This document shows positions 54,172 to 61,579 of a stretch of 64,000 nt of DNA, in pieces. A program made the translations under genes and the position numbers. Position 1 is the first letter of the stretch. Every line of letters begins with the position of its first letter. Source of the stretch: Paludisphaera mucosa (lineage in GTDB: Bacteria; Planctomycetota; Planctomycetia; Isosphaerales; Isosphaeraceae); the NCBI RefSeq assembly GCF_029589435.1, contig NZ_JARRAG010000002.1, positions 4,898,001 to 4,962,000 on the forward strand, read 5' to 3'. The notes beneath the pieces were generated by a model. The model made no database searches and was not told the DNA's origin. It saw nothing but the letters and a program-made list of their open reading frames with translations.

Positions 54172-54789
54172 TCAGGCGATCTTGAGGGCGGCGATGCGAC
54201 TCTCGGCGTCCGCCAGCGCCAGGGCCCGCTGCTCCTCGCCCATGGCGACCCCCTCGGCCGTCACGAATTCGAGGTCGGTCACGCCGAGGAAGGTGAAGAC
54301 GCTCCTCAGGTACGGCTCCTGGTGGTCGAGCGCGGCCCAGGGAGAGTTCGCGGCGTAGACCGCGCCGCGCGACGAGGCGACGACGAGCTTCCGGCCGCCG
54401 GCCAGGCCCTCGACGCCCGCCGACGAGTAGCGGAACGTCCGGCCGGCGACGCAGAGGCGGTCGACCCACGCCTTGAGCGAGCTGGGGATGTTGAAGTTGT
54501 ACATCGGGGCCCCGACCACCACGACGTCGGCGCCCAGGAACTCGTCGACGACCGCCGCCGCGGTCGCCAGCTCCCGCTCCAGCTCGGGGCTTCGCTCGGC
54601 CGGCTCGGCCCCGCGTTGGGCCGCGACGAGCGCCGGCGACACGTCGCCCAGCGGCTCGACGGCCAGGTCCCGATACGTCACCTCGAGGCCCGGCGACCGC
54701 CGGCCGAACTCGGCGACGACGGCGGCCGAGAGCCGCCGCGAGACGGAATTCGCCCCGAGGACGCTCGAATCGACATGCAACAGCTTCAT
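54172..54789 (-). CDS. azoR: FMN-dependent NADH-azoreductase
   Basis: 205 residues with AAGGTGG upstream of the ATG. The flavodoxin-like fold shows KLLHVDSSVLGANSVSRRLS (FMN phosphate loop), GAPMYNFNIPSSLKAWVDR and the SSRGAVYAANSP segment, all characteristic of AzoR. The enzyme reduces quinones and azo compounds with NADH. It is transcribed divergently from an HxlR-family regulator; an inverted repeat in between is a likely operator, so quinone- or electrophile-responsive control is inferred. Confidence 0.93.
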   Translation of the reverse strand: MKLLHVDSSVLGANSVSRRLSAAVVAEFGRRSPGLEVTYRDLAVEPLGDVSPALVAAQRGAEPAERSPELERELATAAAVVDEFLGADVVVVGAPMYNFNIPSSLKAWVDRLCVAGRTFRYSSAGVEGLAGGRKLVVASSRGAVYAANSPWAALDHQEPYLRSVFTFLGVTDLEFVTAEGVAMGEEQRALALADAESRIAALKIA

Positions 54790-54851
54790 GAAACCACCTT
54801 CTGGTGAACCCCCTCGAACCCGGGCGGCCGGGACGGACTCGCCCCGACATG

Positions 54852-54868
54852 TGGGAAGGGTATTCCCA
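54852..54868. promoter_or_regulatory. Putative HxlR operator between azoR and hxlR-type gene
   Basis: TGGGAAGGGTATTCCCA is a perfect 6-bp inverted repeat (TGGGAA/TTCCCA, 5-nt centre), 63 bp upstream of azoR and 61 bp upstream of the regulator. A second weaker pair (CTTCCC at 54872-54877 with GGGAAG at 54899-54904) is also present. Position fits divergent control. Confidence 0.55.
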
Positions 54869-54928
54869 ACGCTTCCCTTCGTAAAGTAGGCTCAAAAAGG
54901 GAAGCCGCTTCACTTTGGGAAAGCCCAC

Positions 54929-55273
54929 ATGCAGGCCGAAGAACGAGCACCCGAGACGTTGGAAGGGTTGCCGAGGCTTTTGGGCCTCCTCTCCGGGGCG
55001 TGGACGCTCCACATCCTGTGCGTCCTGCACAAGGGGCCGATCCGCTTCGGCGCGCTCCGCACGCGCCTGGGGGGCGTGTCGACCAAGACGCTCACCGAGC
55101 GCCTCAGGTCGCTGGAGTCGGAAGGGCTCGTGTCGCGACACTACGAGCCGACGGTCCCGCCGCAGGTCACCTACGCGCTGACCGAGAAGATGGCCGAGAT
55201 CGGGCCGGTCCTGATGGAGCTGGAGCGGATCGCGGTCCGATGGTACGGCGCGGGAGCGACCCACGCCGAATAG
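54929..55273 (+). CDS. HxlR-family transcriptional regulator
   Basis: 114 residues. Winged-helix of the HxlR type: LSGAWTLHILCVLHKGPIRFGALRTRLGGVSTKTLTERLRSLESEGLVSRHYEP and the PPQVTYALTEKM wing. These regulators often sense redox or electrophilic stress and act next to azoreductases or quinone reductases. A Cys occurs in ILCVLH (~31), a position that might be redox-reactive. Divergent from azoR. Confidence 0.9.
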   Translation: MQAEERAPETLEGLPRLLGLLSGAWTLHILCVLHKGPIRFGALRTRLGGVSTKTLTERLRSLESEGLVSRHYEPTVPPQVTYALTEKMAEIGPVLMELERIAVRWYGAGATHAE

Positions 55274-55294
55274 ACGCGGCGCGGCGGGCGATTC

Positions 55295-55420
55295 GTCGCG
55301 GCGACCCTGGCCGCATTCCCGTCCAAGACCCCCGCGAGATGGGCCAGCCCGGCGACGAGCCCACCCAGGCCGTCTTCGATTTCCTCGCTGCGAGGCCGAG
55401 CCCGCGGCCCGCGCGGGACG
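55295..55420 (+). pseudogene. Decayed duplicate of the esterase 3' end
   Basis: The sequence resembles the last ~125 bp of the esterase gene (54007-54130): shared runs include GTCGCGGCGACCCTGGCC and GCCCACCCAGGCCGTCTTCG. About 13 nt covering the region of the catalytic-His motif are missing and several substitutions have accumulated. It is not in a usable reading frame with a start. It lies between the HxlR regulator and a PEP-CTERM gene and shows that a rearrangement bracketed azoR and hxlR. Bases 55421-55587 hold nothing recognisable. Confidence 0.75.
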
Positions 55421-55587
55421 ACGCCCGAGATCGCCCCTCCCCGCCTTCCCGACCGCTCGCGCTTCACCCGACCATGCATCAACCGACCTTGACCGATCAC
55501 GTCGGATTTGACATCTTTGGGATCGTTTCGGGGCTCGGCCGCCGGGCGGCGAGCGACAGGGATGGAATTCGAGGCCGGGAGGACCCC

Positions 55588-56193
55588 ATGCGTCGATTCG
55601 GATGGTTCGCGGGCGTGACGGCGATGTTCCTGCTCGCAGGCGCTGAGCGGACGGAAGCGGCGCCGCTGCGGCTCAGCATCTATGGAGGGGGGAGCCCCGG
55701 CATCGGCGGGGCCTTCGACGCCGGCAACGGCCTCCCGGAGATCCGGGTCGAGCGCGACTCGATCTCGCCCTCCGCCCGCGAGTGGCCGAGCGAGGTGAGC
55801 CGCAAGCCCTTCAGCGAGGCGATGTGGTTCCGGGCGAGCCTGTACGAGGCGGGGGGCCGACCACTCGCCGATGTCACGCTGACGGGGACGATCGAAGGCT
55901 TCATCGCACGCCGCTCGCCCGGTGAGGTCATGACGACGATATCGGGCCAAGGCGAAGCCACCGTGAGCGAGTTCTCGGTCTGGCCGGGGGTCGACCCCGC
56001 CACCATCCCGGACTGGTTCCGCGGGCTGACGGCGGTGATCACCGTCGGGCGGAGGCCTGGGGCGTCGCTCCCCGACGATAGCCAGTACGTCCTGACCTTC
56101 ACCGCGACGCCCGTCCCCGAGCCCGGCTCGGCGCTGGTCTTCCTCGCCGCGGCCGGCGGAGGGATCGCCGTGCTCCGACGCCGTCGCGGCTGA
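55588..56193 (+). CDS. PEP-CTERM protein
   Basis: 201 residues with GGGAGGA upstream and a signal peptide (WFAGVTAMFLLAGAERTEAA). The C-terminus has the sorting signature: VPEPGSALVFLAAAGG followed by IAVLRRRRG. In family terms this is processed by an exosortase and anchored or exported, often in exopolysaccharide contexts. The mature part has no recognisable domain. No exosortase gene is in the window. Confidence 0.9.
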   Translation: MRRFGWFAGVTAMFLLAGAERTEAAPLRLSIYGGGSPGIGGAFDAGNGLPEIRVERDSISPSAREWPSEVSRKPFSEAMWFRASLYEAGGRPLADVTLTGTIEGFIARRSPGEVMTTISGQGEATVSEFSVWPGVDPATIPDWFRGLTAVITVGRRPGASLPDDSQYVLTFTATPVPEPGSALVFLAAAGGGIAVLRRRRG

Positions 56194-56303
56194 GGGGCGC
56201 GGCATGCGATTCGCAGCGATCCTCCCGTCCAGGCTTCGCGGGACGGGCCGGCGAAGCCCGAGGCCGACGACTACCTCAATCATCGCCATCGAGACCTGAC
56301 GAC

Positions 56304-56531
56304 ATGACGCGACTACGGCGGATCTCCCTCGCGGCGATGTTCTCGACGGGCCTCGCCGCGACGGCGGAGGCGTGCCCGGTCTGCTCCCGGCCGGCGGGCC
56401 GCGCGGTGCGGGCGGGGATCTTCGACGGCGGCTTCGGCCTCAACCTGCTGGCCGCGGCGCTGCCGTTCGGCGTCTGCCTGGGCGTCGCGGCGGCCGTGCA
56501 TTTCGCGCCGGACGGGGGGCGGGAACGATGA
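56304..56531 (+). CDS. Small membrane/secreted protein coupled to DUF2243
   Basis: 75 residues. Signal-like start (LAAMFSTGLAATAEA) followed by CPVCSRP and a hydrophobic helix (LLAAALPFGVCLGVAAAVHF). The stop overlaps the next ATG (ATGA), so it is translationally coupled to the DUF2243 gene. The Cys pair (CxxC) could bind metal or be redox-active, but this is speculative. Confidence 0.7.
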   Translation: MTRLRRISLAAMFSTGLAATAEACPVCSRPAGRAVRAGIFDGGFGLNLLAAALPFGVCLGVAAAVHFAPDGGRER

Positions 56532-57022
56532 GCGAGCCCATTGCGCTCGACCGTCGGCCGATCCTCTCGTCGGGCCTCCTGCTGGGGGTCGGGATGGGGG
56601 GCTTCGTCGACGGCATCGCCTTCCACCAGATCCTGCAGCTCCACAACATGCTCTCGGCGGTCCGCCCGCCCACGACGCTGGTGAACGTCGAGATCACCAT
56701 GTTCTGGGACGGCCTCTTCCACGCCTTTACGTGGATGACGACCGCCCTCGGCCTGGCCCTGCTCTGGCGCGCCGGCCTGCGATCGGACGTCGCCTGGTCG
56801 ACCCGCACCTTCGTCGGCGCCCTCGCGGCGGGCTGGGGCCTGTTCAACCTCGTCGAGGGCCTGATCGACCACCAGGTGCTGGGCCTGCACCACGTCGTCG
56901 AGGGCCCCGGCCACCTGAAATGGGACCTCGCCTTCCTGGGCTCGGGCGTCGCGTTCCTGCTCCTCGGCCTCGGCCTGATCCGCGCGGGACGCGGCGACGC
57001 GACGGCCCGGCGCATCCCATAG
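56528..57022 (+). CDS. DUF2243 membrane protein
   Basis: 164 residues with about four membrane helices (LSSGLLLGVGMGGFVDGIAFHQIL, TWMTTALGLALLW, FVGALAAGWGLFNLVEGLIDHQVLGLHHV, FLGSGVAFLLLGLGL). The conserved His-containing segments FHQILQLHNM and IDHQVLGLHHV are family hallmarks. Function of DUF2243 is unknown; the His-rich pattern suggests metal or haem binding. Confidence 0.88.
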   Translation: MSEPIALDRRPILSSGLLLGVGMGGFVDGIAFHQILQLHNMLSAVRPPTTLVNVEITMFWDGLFHAFTWMTTALGLALLWRAGLRSDVAWSTRTFVGALAAGWGLFNLVEGLIDHQVLGLHHVVEGPGHLKWDLAFLGSGVAFLLLGLGLIRAGRGDATARRIP

Positions 57023-57026
57023 GCCG

Positions 57027-57368
57027 TTACGGCTCGTCCTGTGGAGGCGCCGGGTAAGACTCGGGGTGGCGGGCGGCGTGCCGGCCGAAGGCCGCAATGG
57101 CCCGGCGCATCGGGGCCGCCTTCAACCGGCTTCCGCGGTGGCTGTAGAAATGCACCTCCGCCCCCTCGGGCAGGTCGGCGGCGTCGACGACGTGCGGGTG
57201 GACTTGCCACCAGGAGTGGGCGTCCACGCACACGCCGCGGACGTATTCCTCGGCCTTCTCCAGGGACGAGGACACATGGAACTGGACCGAGTCCACCCGG
57301 GGGGCGGCCGGCAGGCCCATGATCTCGTAGTGCATCACCACCCAGACGGTCTGCCCGCGCCGGCCCAT
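57027..57368 (-). CDS. Hypothetical protein, convergent with DUF2243
   Basis: 113 residues. GGCGGAG upstream of the ATG at 57368; an internal Met at residue 12 is an alternative. The sequence VRGVCVDAHSWWQVHPHVV has a regular strand-turn-strand pattern but no family is recognised. It ends 4 bp from the DUF2243 stop. Reads as a real coding frame because of length and composition, but no function can be given. Confidence 0.6.
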   Translation of the reverse strand: MGRRGQTVWVVMHYEIMGLPAAPRVDSVQFHVSSSLEKAEEYVRGVCVDAHSWWQVHPHVVDAADLPEGAEVHFYSHRGSRLKAAPMRRAIAAFGRHAARHPESYPAPPQDEP

Positions 57369-57461
57369 TTCGGCTCCGCCTTGCCTCTGCTGATCGTTCG
57401 ACCCGACGCGTCCAGCATACCGACCGCGACGGCTCAGGTGGGGCGACGGCGGATCGCTCGA

Positions 57462-58436
57462 TCAGAACCGCACGCCGGTGAACGCCTCGCTGAGCGTCCA
57501 CAGCCGCTCGGCGAGTTCGGGGTCGCAGGCCCAGGGGGCGACGCCGGTCCGCAGGGCCATGTCGCCGGGGGTGGCTTCCGAGACGTCGCAGTCCTCGCAA
57601 TACACGCCCCCCTCGCCGTCGAGCCGAGGGCTGGTCGCGCACCAGATCGACGTCGCGGCCCCCTGGGGGACGGTCTTCAATGGCTCGGTCGTCCGGCCGA
57701 CGTCGATGCGGCCGTCGGGCAGGCGGCTCAGGCCGTACCTCGCAAGGTCCTCGTCGGTGAGGTGGCGCGCCAGGTCGGTGAGGATGCCGCCCGGATGCAC
57801 CGAGAACGCCCGCACGCCGTGCGGCTCGCCGCGCCGGTCGAGGCCCAGCGCGAAGAGCGCGTTCGCGGACTTGGACTGGCCATACGCCTGCCACTTGTCG
57901 TAGGGCCTGCGCTCGAAGTTCGGGTCGTCGAAGTCGACCCCGGCGAAGCGATGGCCGCGCGACGTCAGCGCGACCACACGGGCCCCGCCCGCCTTGACGA
58001 GCGCGGGCCAGAGCCGGGCGGTGAGCTGGAAGTGGCCGAGGTGGTTGGCCGAGAATTGCAGCTCGTTTCCGCGGGCGTCGCGCGTCAGCGGGCACGCCAT
58101 CACGCCGGCGCTGTTGATCAGGAAATGGATCGGCCGGCCGCTCGCCAGGAAGTCGCGGGCGAAGGCGTCGATCGAGCCCGGGTCGGCGAGGTCGAGCGCG
58201 GCCAGCTCGACCCGGGGCATGCGGCCCACGTTGGCGCGGGCCTTGTCGGGCGTCCGCGCCGGCACGACCACCGTCGCGCCCGCCTCGCTCAGCACCCGCG
58301 TCGTCTCCACGCCGATCCCCGAATAGCCGCCGGTCACGACGGCCACCTTGCCCGACAGGTCGCGCCCGCCGAGCGCCTCCTCGGCCGTCGTCGTGGCCCC
58401 GAATCCCGAACCGATGGGCTTCTGCTCGCTCGTCAT
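57462..58436 (-). CDS. SDR-family NAD(P)-dependent oxidoreductase
   Basis: 324 residues from ATG 58436 with AAGGAG upstream (9 nt). Rossmann motif TGGYSGIG (35-42), LINSAGV, active-site Tyr185 and Lys189 (YGQSK), and Ser159 (ALTSR). The C-terminal extension (ATSIWCATSPRLDGEGGVYCEDCDVSE) is typical of the classical-extended retinol-dehydrogenase-like SDRs. Substrate unknown. Divergent from a TetR regulator, whose operator-like repeats lie 51 and 79 bp upstream of this start. Confidence 0.92.
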   Translation of the reverse strand: MTSEQKPIGSGFGATTTAEEALGGRDLSGKVAVVTGGYSGIGVETTRVLSEAGATVVVPARTPDKARANVGRMPRVELAALDLADPGSIDAFARDFLASGRPIHFLINSAGVMACPLTRDARGNELQFSANHLGHFQLTARLWPALVKAGGARVVALTSRGHRFAGVDFDDPNFERRPYDKWQAYGQSKSANALFALGLDRRGEPHGVRAFSVHPGGILTDLARHLTDEDLARYGLSRLPDGRIDVGRTTEPLKTVPQGAATSIWCATSPRLDGEGGVYCEDCDVSEATPGDMALRTGVAPWACDPELAERLWTLSEAFTGVRF

Positions 58437-58486
58437 CGCGTCGACTCCTTTTTTCCGTGCTTTCGTCCCGCCGACCGCTACACTAC

Positions 58487-58502
58487 TTGAGGGGCGACTC
58501 AA
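58487..58502. promoter_or_regulatory. TetR-type operator, copy 1
   Basis: TTGAGGGGCGACTCAA, a 5-6-5 inverted repeat (TTGAG...CTCAA) identical in architecture to the copy at 58515-58530. Located in the SDR/TetR divergent promoter region. Confidence 0.7.
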
Positions 58503-58514
58503 CCAACAGGATAA

Positions 58515-58530
58515 TTGAGGATGGACTCAA
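58515..58530. promoter_or_regulatory. TetR-type operator, copy 2
   Basis: TTGAGGATGGACTCAA, the same arms and spacing as copy 1, 28 bp away centre to centre. It overlaps the TetR start codon (58521), which suits tight autorepression. Confidence 0.7.
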
Positions 58531-59138
58531 ATAAGTCAAGGGTCAAGCGCGAGCGGAGCGCCGTGGAGCCGCGTCGGCGGCCGGGCAAGGAGCGGGTGGC
58601 GGCCTTGCTGGCGGCGGCGGCCGCGGTGATCGCCGAGCGGGGCTACGAGGCGGCGACGATGACCGAGATCGCCGCGCGGGCCGGGGCCCTGGTCGGTTCG
58701 CTCTACCACTTCTTCCCGAACAAGGAGGCGGTCGGCGAGGCGCTGATCCGGCGGTTCGAGGGGATCCTCGACGAGGCCTTCGACGCGATCGACGCCCGCG
58801 CCGGCTCGATGTCGAGCGGGGACCTGGCGGACGCCCTGCTCGACCTGATGCTCGACATCCGCGGCGAGTCGAAGGCGCTCGTCCCCCTGCTGGAGGCCCG
58901 CGAGGAATGGTCGGCGAAGGGCCGCGACCTGCTCGACAGGATGCTGCGGCGCATCGCCGCGACGCTCACGATCCGCTCGCCCGGCCTGGACCCCGAGGCG
59001 GCCCGGAGCCTCGCCGTCGTCGTGCTGCAGAACATGAAGGCCGTGAAGGCCCTGACCGCCGACGACGCCCCCGCCGCGGCCGAGATGCGGGCCATGACCC
59101 GCCTCTACCTGGAGAGTCGGCTGCCCGATCACGGCTGA
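58521..59138 (+). CDS. TetR-family transcriptional repressor
   Basis: 205 residues from ATG 58521 (a TTG two codons earlier is possible). The helix-turn-helix is AAAAVIAERGYEAATMTEIAARAGALVGSLYHFFPNKEAVGEALI, followed by a C-terminal ligand-binding helical domain (VLQNMKAVKALTADDAPAA). Two TTGAG-N6-CTCAA repeats around its start and upstream of the divergent SDR gene predict that it controls both genes. The inducer is unknown but may be a substrate of the oxidoreductase. Confidence 0.93.
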   Translation: MDSNKSRVKRERSAVEPRRRPGKERVAALLAAAAAVIAERGYEAATMTEIAARAGALVGSLYHFFPNKEAVGEALIRRFEGILDEAFDAIDARAGSMSSGDLADALLDLMLDIRGESKALVPLLEAREEWSAKGRDLLDRMLRRIAATLTIRSPGLDPEAARSLAVVVLQNMKAVKALTADDAPAAAEMRAMTRLYLESRLPDHG

Positions 59139-59230
59139 GGCGTCGGTCGGAAACTCCTTGCCGGACGCACGCGGCGACCGCATGATGATTTCATGATTCG
59201 GGCGTTACGTCTGGAGGGGGGAGGGGCGAC

Positions 59231-59824
59231 ATGGATCCGGCGACGGCGCGATCGACGACGCGGGCTCGCCCGGCCGGGCGGCCCTTCCGGCTGGTCGACG
59301 TCCTGATCCTGACGGCGGCGACGGGCGTGGGGCTCGCCGGGGCGCGGTGGGTCTATGAGGAGATCCTGTTTCAGGAGTTTTCTCTCGTCCCGGCCGGCAT
59401 CCTGCTCGCGCCCGCGATGTTCGCCTGGCCGGTGATGACGGCCTGGATGGCGGCCTTGATCCCGATCCGCCTGATCGCGCCCCGGCCGCCCCGGCGACGC
59501 CTGGCGGCTCAGCCCGGCATGGCGGCGGCCTGCTCCACGTCCCTCGTCATGGCTTTCGCGGCCGTCGTCGCGTTGGTCGTGCCCCTCATGATGTCGAGCG
59601 CGTGGATGGGGCTGAGGGCCGACCTGATCGAGGCGCGAATCCTGGGCATCCCCGCGGCCGTCAGCCTGGCGATCCTCTCGTCATGGACGACGCTCGCGCT
59701 GGGCGGCCGCTGGCGACCCGAGCCGAGCTGGATCGATCGCCTGGGCCGCCTGCTCGCCGTCGCCCTGATCGCGACGGGTCCGGGCGTCGTGTTGGTCGTC
59801 CGCGATCTTCCCTACTTCTACTAG
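59231..59824 (+). CDS. Small multi-pass membrane protein
   Basis: 197 residues with about five hydrophobic helices (VDVLILTAATGVGLAGARWVY, ILLAPAMFAWPVMTAWMAALI, SLVMAFAAVVALVVPLMM, AVSLAILSSWTTLALGG, AVALIATGPGVVLVVRD). GGGGGAG-like sequence precedes the start. No family recognised. Confidence 0.72.
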   Translation: MDPATARSTTRARPAGRPFRLVDVLILTAATGVGLAGARWVYEEILFQEFSLVPAGILLAPAMFAWPVMTAWMAALIPIRLIAPRPPRRRLAAQPGMAAACSTSLVMAFAAVVALVVPLMMSSAWMGLRADLIEARILGIPAAVSLAILSSWTTLALGGRWRPEPSWIDRLGRLLAVALIATGPGVVLVVRDLPYFY

Positions 59825-59959
59825 CCGATCGACGGATCCGCGCCCCAATTCGGCGAATCGGTGCATCCTTGGAAGTAAGGGATGCTGCGTCCGCGGCCTC
59901 CTCGACGACCCGCCGACGCGAACCACGAAAGCCGAAAAAGCATGTCGAAATCACACGAA

Positions 59960-60025
59960 CGAAGCCGATTTTTTATAACGCAAAGCTTTATAAAACTAGA
60001 ACTTACGTCATAAAAATCGGCTTCG
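59960..60025. repeat. Long AT-rich inverted repeat
   Basis: CGAAGCCGATTTTTTAT (59960-59976) pairs with ATAAAAATCGGCTTCG (60010-60025) over 16 bp with a single bulged T; the loop contains a further AT-rich palindrome (AAAGCTTT). The arms share GAAGCCGAT with the adjacent terminator, so alternative structures can form. Confidence 0.7.
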
Positions 60026-60047
60026 CTCCGTCGCGAGCGAAGCCGAT
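60010..60047 (-). terminator. Intrinsic terminator of the PSD1/DUF1501 operon
   Basis: On the minus strand, 4 bp after the DUF1501 stop: a perfect 12-bp stem (ATCGGCTTCGCT at 60016-60027 with AGCGAAGCCGAT at 60036-60047), 8-nt loop, followed by TTTTTA. A textbook Rho-independent terminator. Confidence 0.9.
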
Positions 60048-60050
60048 CGC

Positions 60051-61529
60051 TCAGGCCAGCAGTTCCTTGATGACGCGGGCGGGCTCGACGCCGGTGAGCT
60101 TCTGGTCGAGGCCCTGGTAGCGGTGGGTGAAGCGCTCGTGGTCGTAGCCGAGGAGTTGCAGGACCGTGGCGTGGAAGTCGCGGATGTGGACCGGGTCCTT
60201 GATGATGTTGTAGCTGAACTCGTCGGTCTCGCCGTAGATCGCGCCCGGCTTGGATCCGCCGCCGGCCATCCACATGGTGAAGCAGCGGGGGTGGTGGTCG
60301 CGGCCGTAGTTGTCCTTCGAGAGGCCGCCCTGGCTGTAGATGGTCCGGCCGAACTCGCCGCCCCAGATGACCAGGGTGTCGTCGAGCATCCCGCGCTGCT
60401 TGAGGTCCTGGATGAAGCCCCAGCAGGGCTGGTCGACGTCCTTGCACTGGCTGGGCATGCGGCCGCCGAGGTTGCCGTGGTGGTCCCAGTTGTTGTGGTA
60501 GATCTGCACGAACCGGACGCCCCGTTCGAGCATGCGGCGGGTCAGCAGGATCGAGTTGGCGAAGCTGCCGGGCTTGCGGGCGTCCTCGCCGTAGAGCCGG
60601 TAGGTGGACTCGGGCTCGCCGGCCGTGTTGGTCAGCTCGGGGACGCTCGCCTGCATCCGGAAGGCCAGCTCGTACTGCTCAATCCGGGTGTGGGTCTCGG
60701 GGTCGCCCACCTGGCGGTAGTTCATCTCGTTGAGGGCGCGGAGGCCGTCGAGCGTGTTGCGGCGGATCTCGGGGGGGACGCCCGGCGGGTTGTTGATGAA
60801 CAGGATCGGGTCGCCCGCGCTGCGGAACGAGACCCCGGCGTGCTCGCCCGGCAGGTAGCCCGACGACCAGAGCCGGCCCGAGATGGCCTGGATCTGCTCG
60901 GTGTTCGACGGCCGCGCGACCAGCACGACGAACGTCGGCAGGTCGTCGTTCAGCGAGCCCAGGCCGTACGAGACCCAGCTCCCCAGGCAGGGCCGTCCGG
61001 TGATCTGGTTGCCGGTCTGGATGTACGAGATGGCCGGCTCGTGGTTGATGGCCTCGGTGTGCATGCTCCGGATGAAGCAGAGGTCGTCGACCATCTTGGC
61101 CGTGTAGGGGAGCATCTCGCTGACCCACATCCCCGACCGGCCGTGCTGGGCGAACTTGTACTTCGACGGCGCGATCGGGAACCGGGCCTGGCCGCTGGTC
61201 ATCGTCGTCAGGCGCTGGCCCTGGCGGATCGACTGCGGCAGGTCCTTGTCGTACCAGTCGGCCATGGCCGGCTTGTAGTCGTACAGGTCCATCTGCGAGG
61301 GCCCGCCGACCATGTGCAGGTAGACGACCCGCTTGGCCTTGGGGGCGAAGTGGGTCGGGATCGGCGGGACGTGCGCGGCGCCCTTGCCCGCGTCGCCGGC
61401 CCGGGCCTGCGGGATCAGGCCGTCGCGGGCCAGGAGCGACATCAGGCCCGCGGAGCCGACGGCGTTGCCGCCGCGCCGGAAGAACCGCCGGCGCGTCTCG
61501 GACCGGACGTAATCGTCGATCGGGTTCAT
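60051..61529 (-). CDS. DUF1501 protein, Tat-exported
   Basis: 492 residues from ATG 61529. Twin-arginine leader (ETRRRFFRRGGNAVGSAGLMSL), then the DUF1501 core: KRVVYLHMVGGPSQMDLYDYKP, SMHTEAINHEPA, VSYGLGSLNDDLPTFVVL and the C-terminal GGEFGRTIYSQGG, HHPRCFTMWMAGGG. The fold resembles alkaline phosphatase/sulfatase-type metal enzymes. Planctomycetes have many copies paired with PSD1 proteins; activity is unproven. It follows the PSD1 gene by 50 bp in one operon. Confidence 0.95.
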   Translation of the reverse strand: MNPIDDYVRSETRRRFFRRGGNAVGSAGLMSLLARDGLIPQARAGDAGKGAAHVPPIPTHFAPKAKRVVYLHMVGGPSQMDLYDYKPAMADWYDKDLPQSIRQGQRLTTMTSGQARFPIAPSKYKFAQHGRSGMWVSEMLPYTAKMVDDLCFIRSMHTEAINHEPAISYIQTGNQITGRPCLGSWVSYGLGSLNDDLPTFVVLVARPSNTEQIQAISGRLWSSGYLPGEHAGVSFRSAGDPILFINNPPGVPPEIRRNTLDGLRALNEMNYRQVGDPETHTRIEQYELAFRMQASVPELTNTAGEPESTYRLYGEDARKPGSFANSILLTRRMLERGVRFVQIYHNNWDHHGNLGGRMPSQCKDVDQPCWGFIQDLKQRGMLDDTLVIWGGEFGRTIYSQGGLSKDNYGRDHHPRCFTMWMAGGGSKPGAIYGETDEFSYNIIKDPVHIRDFHATVLQLLGYDHERFTHRYQGLDQKLTGVEPARVIKELLA

Positions 61530-61579
61530 ATCGGGCCTCGCTTGCGCCTGGGAGGGGTTGATCCGCGGACGGCCGGCTC

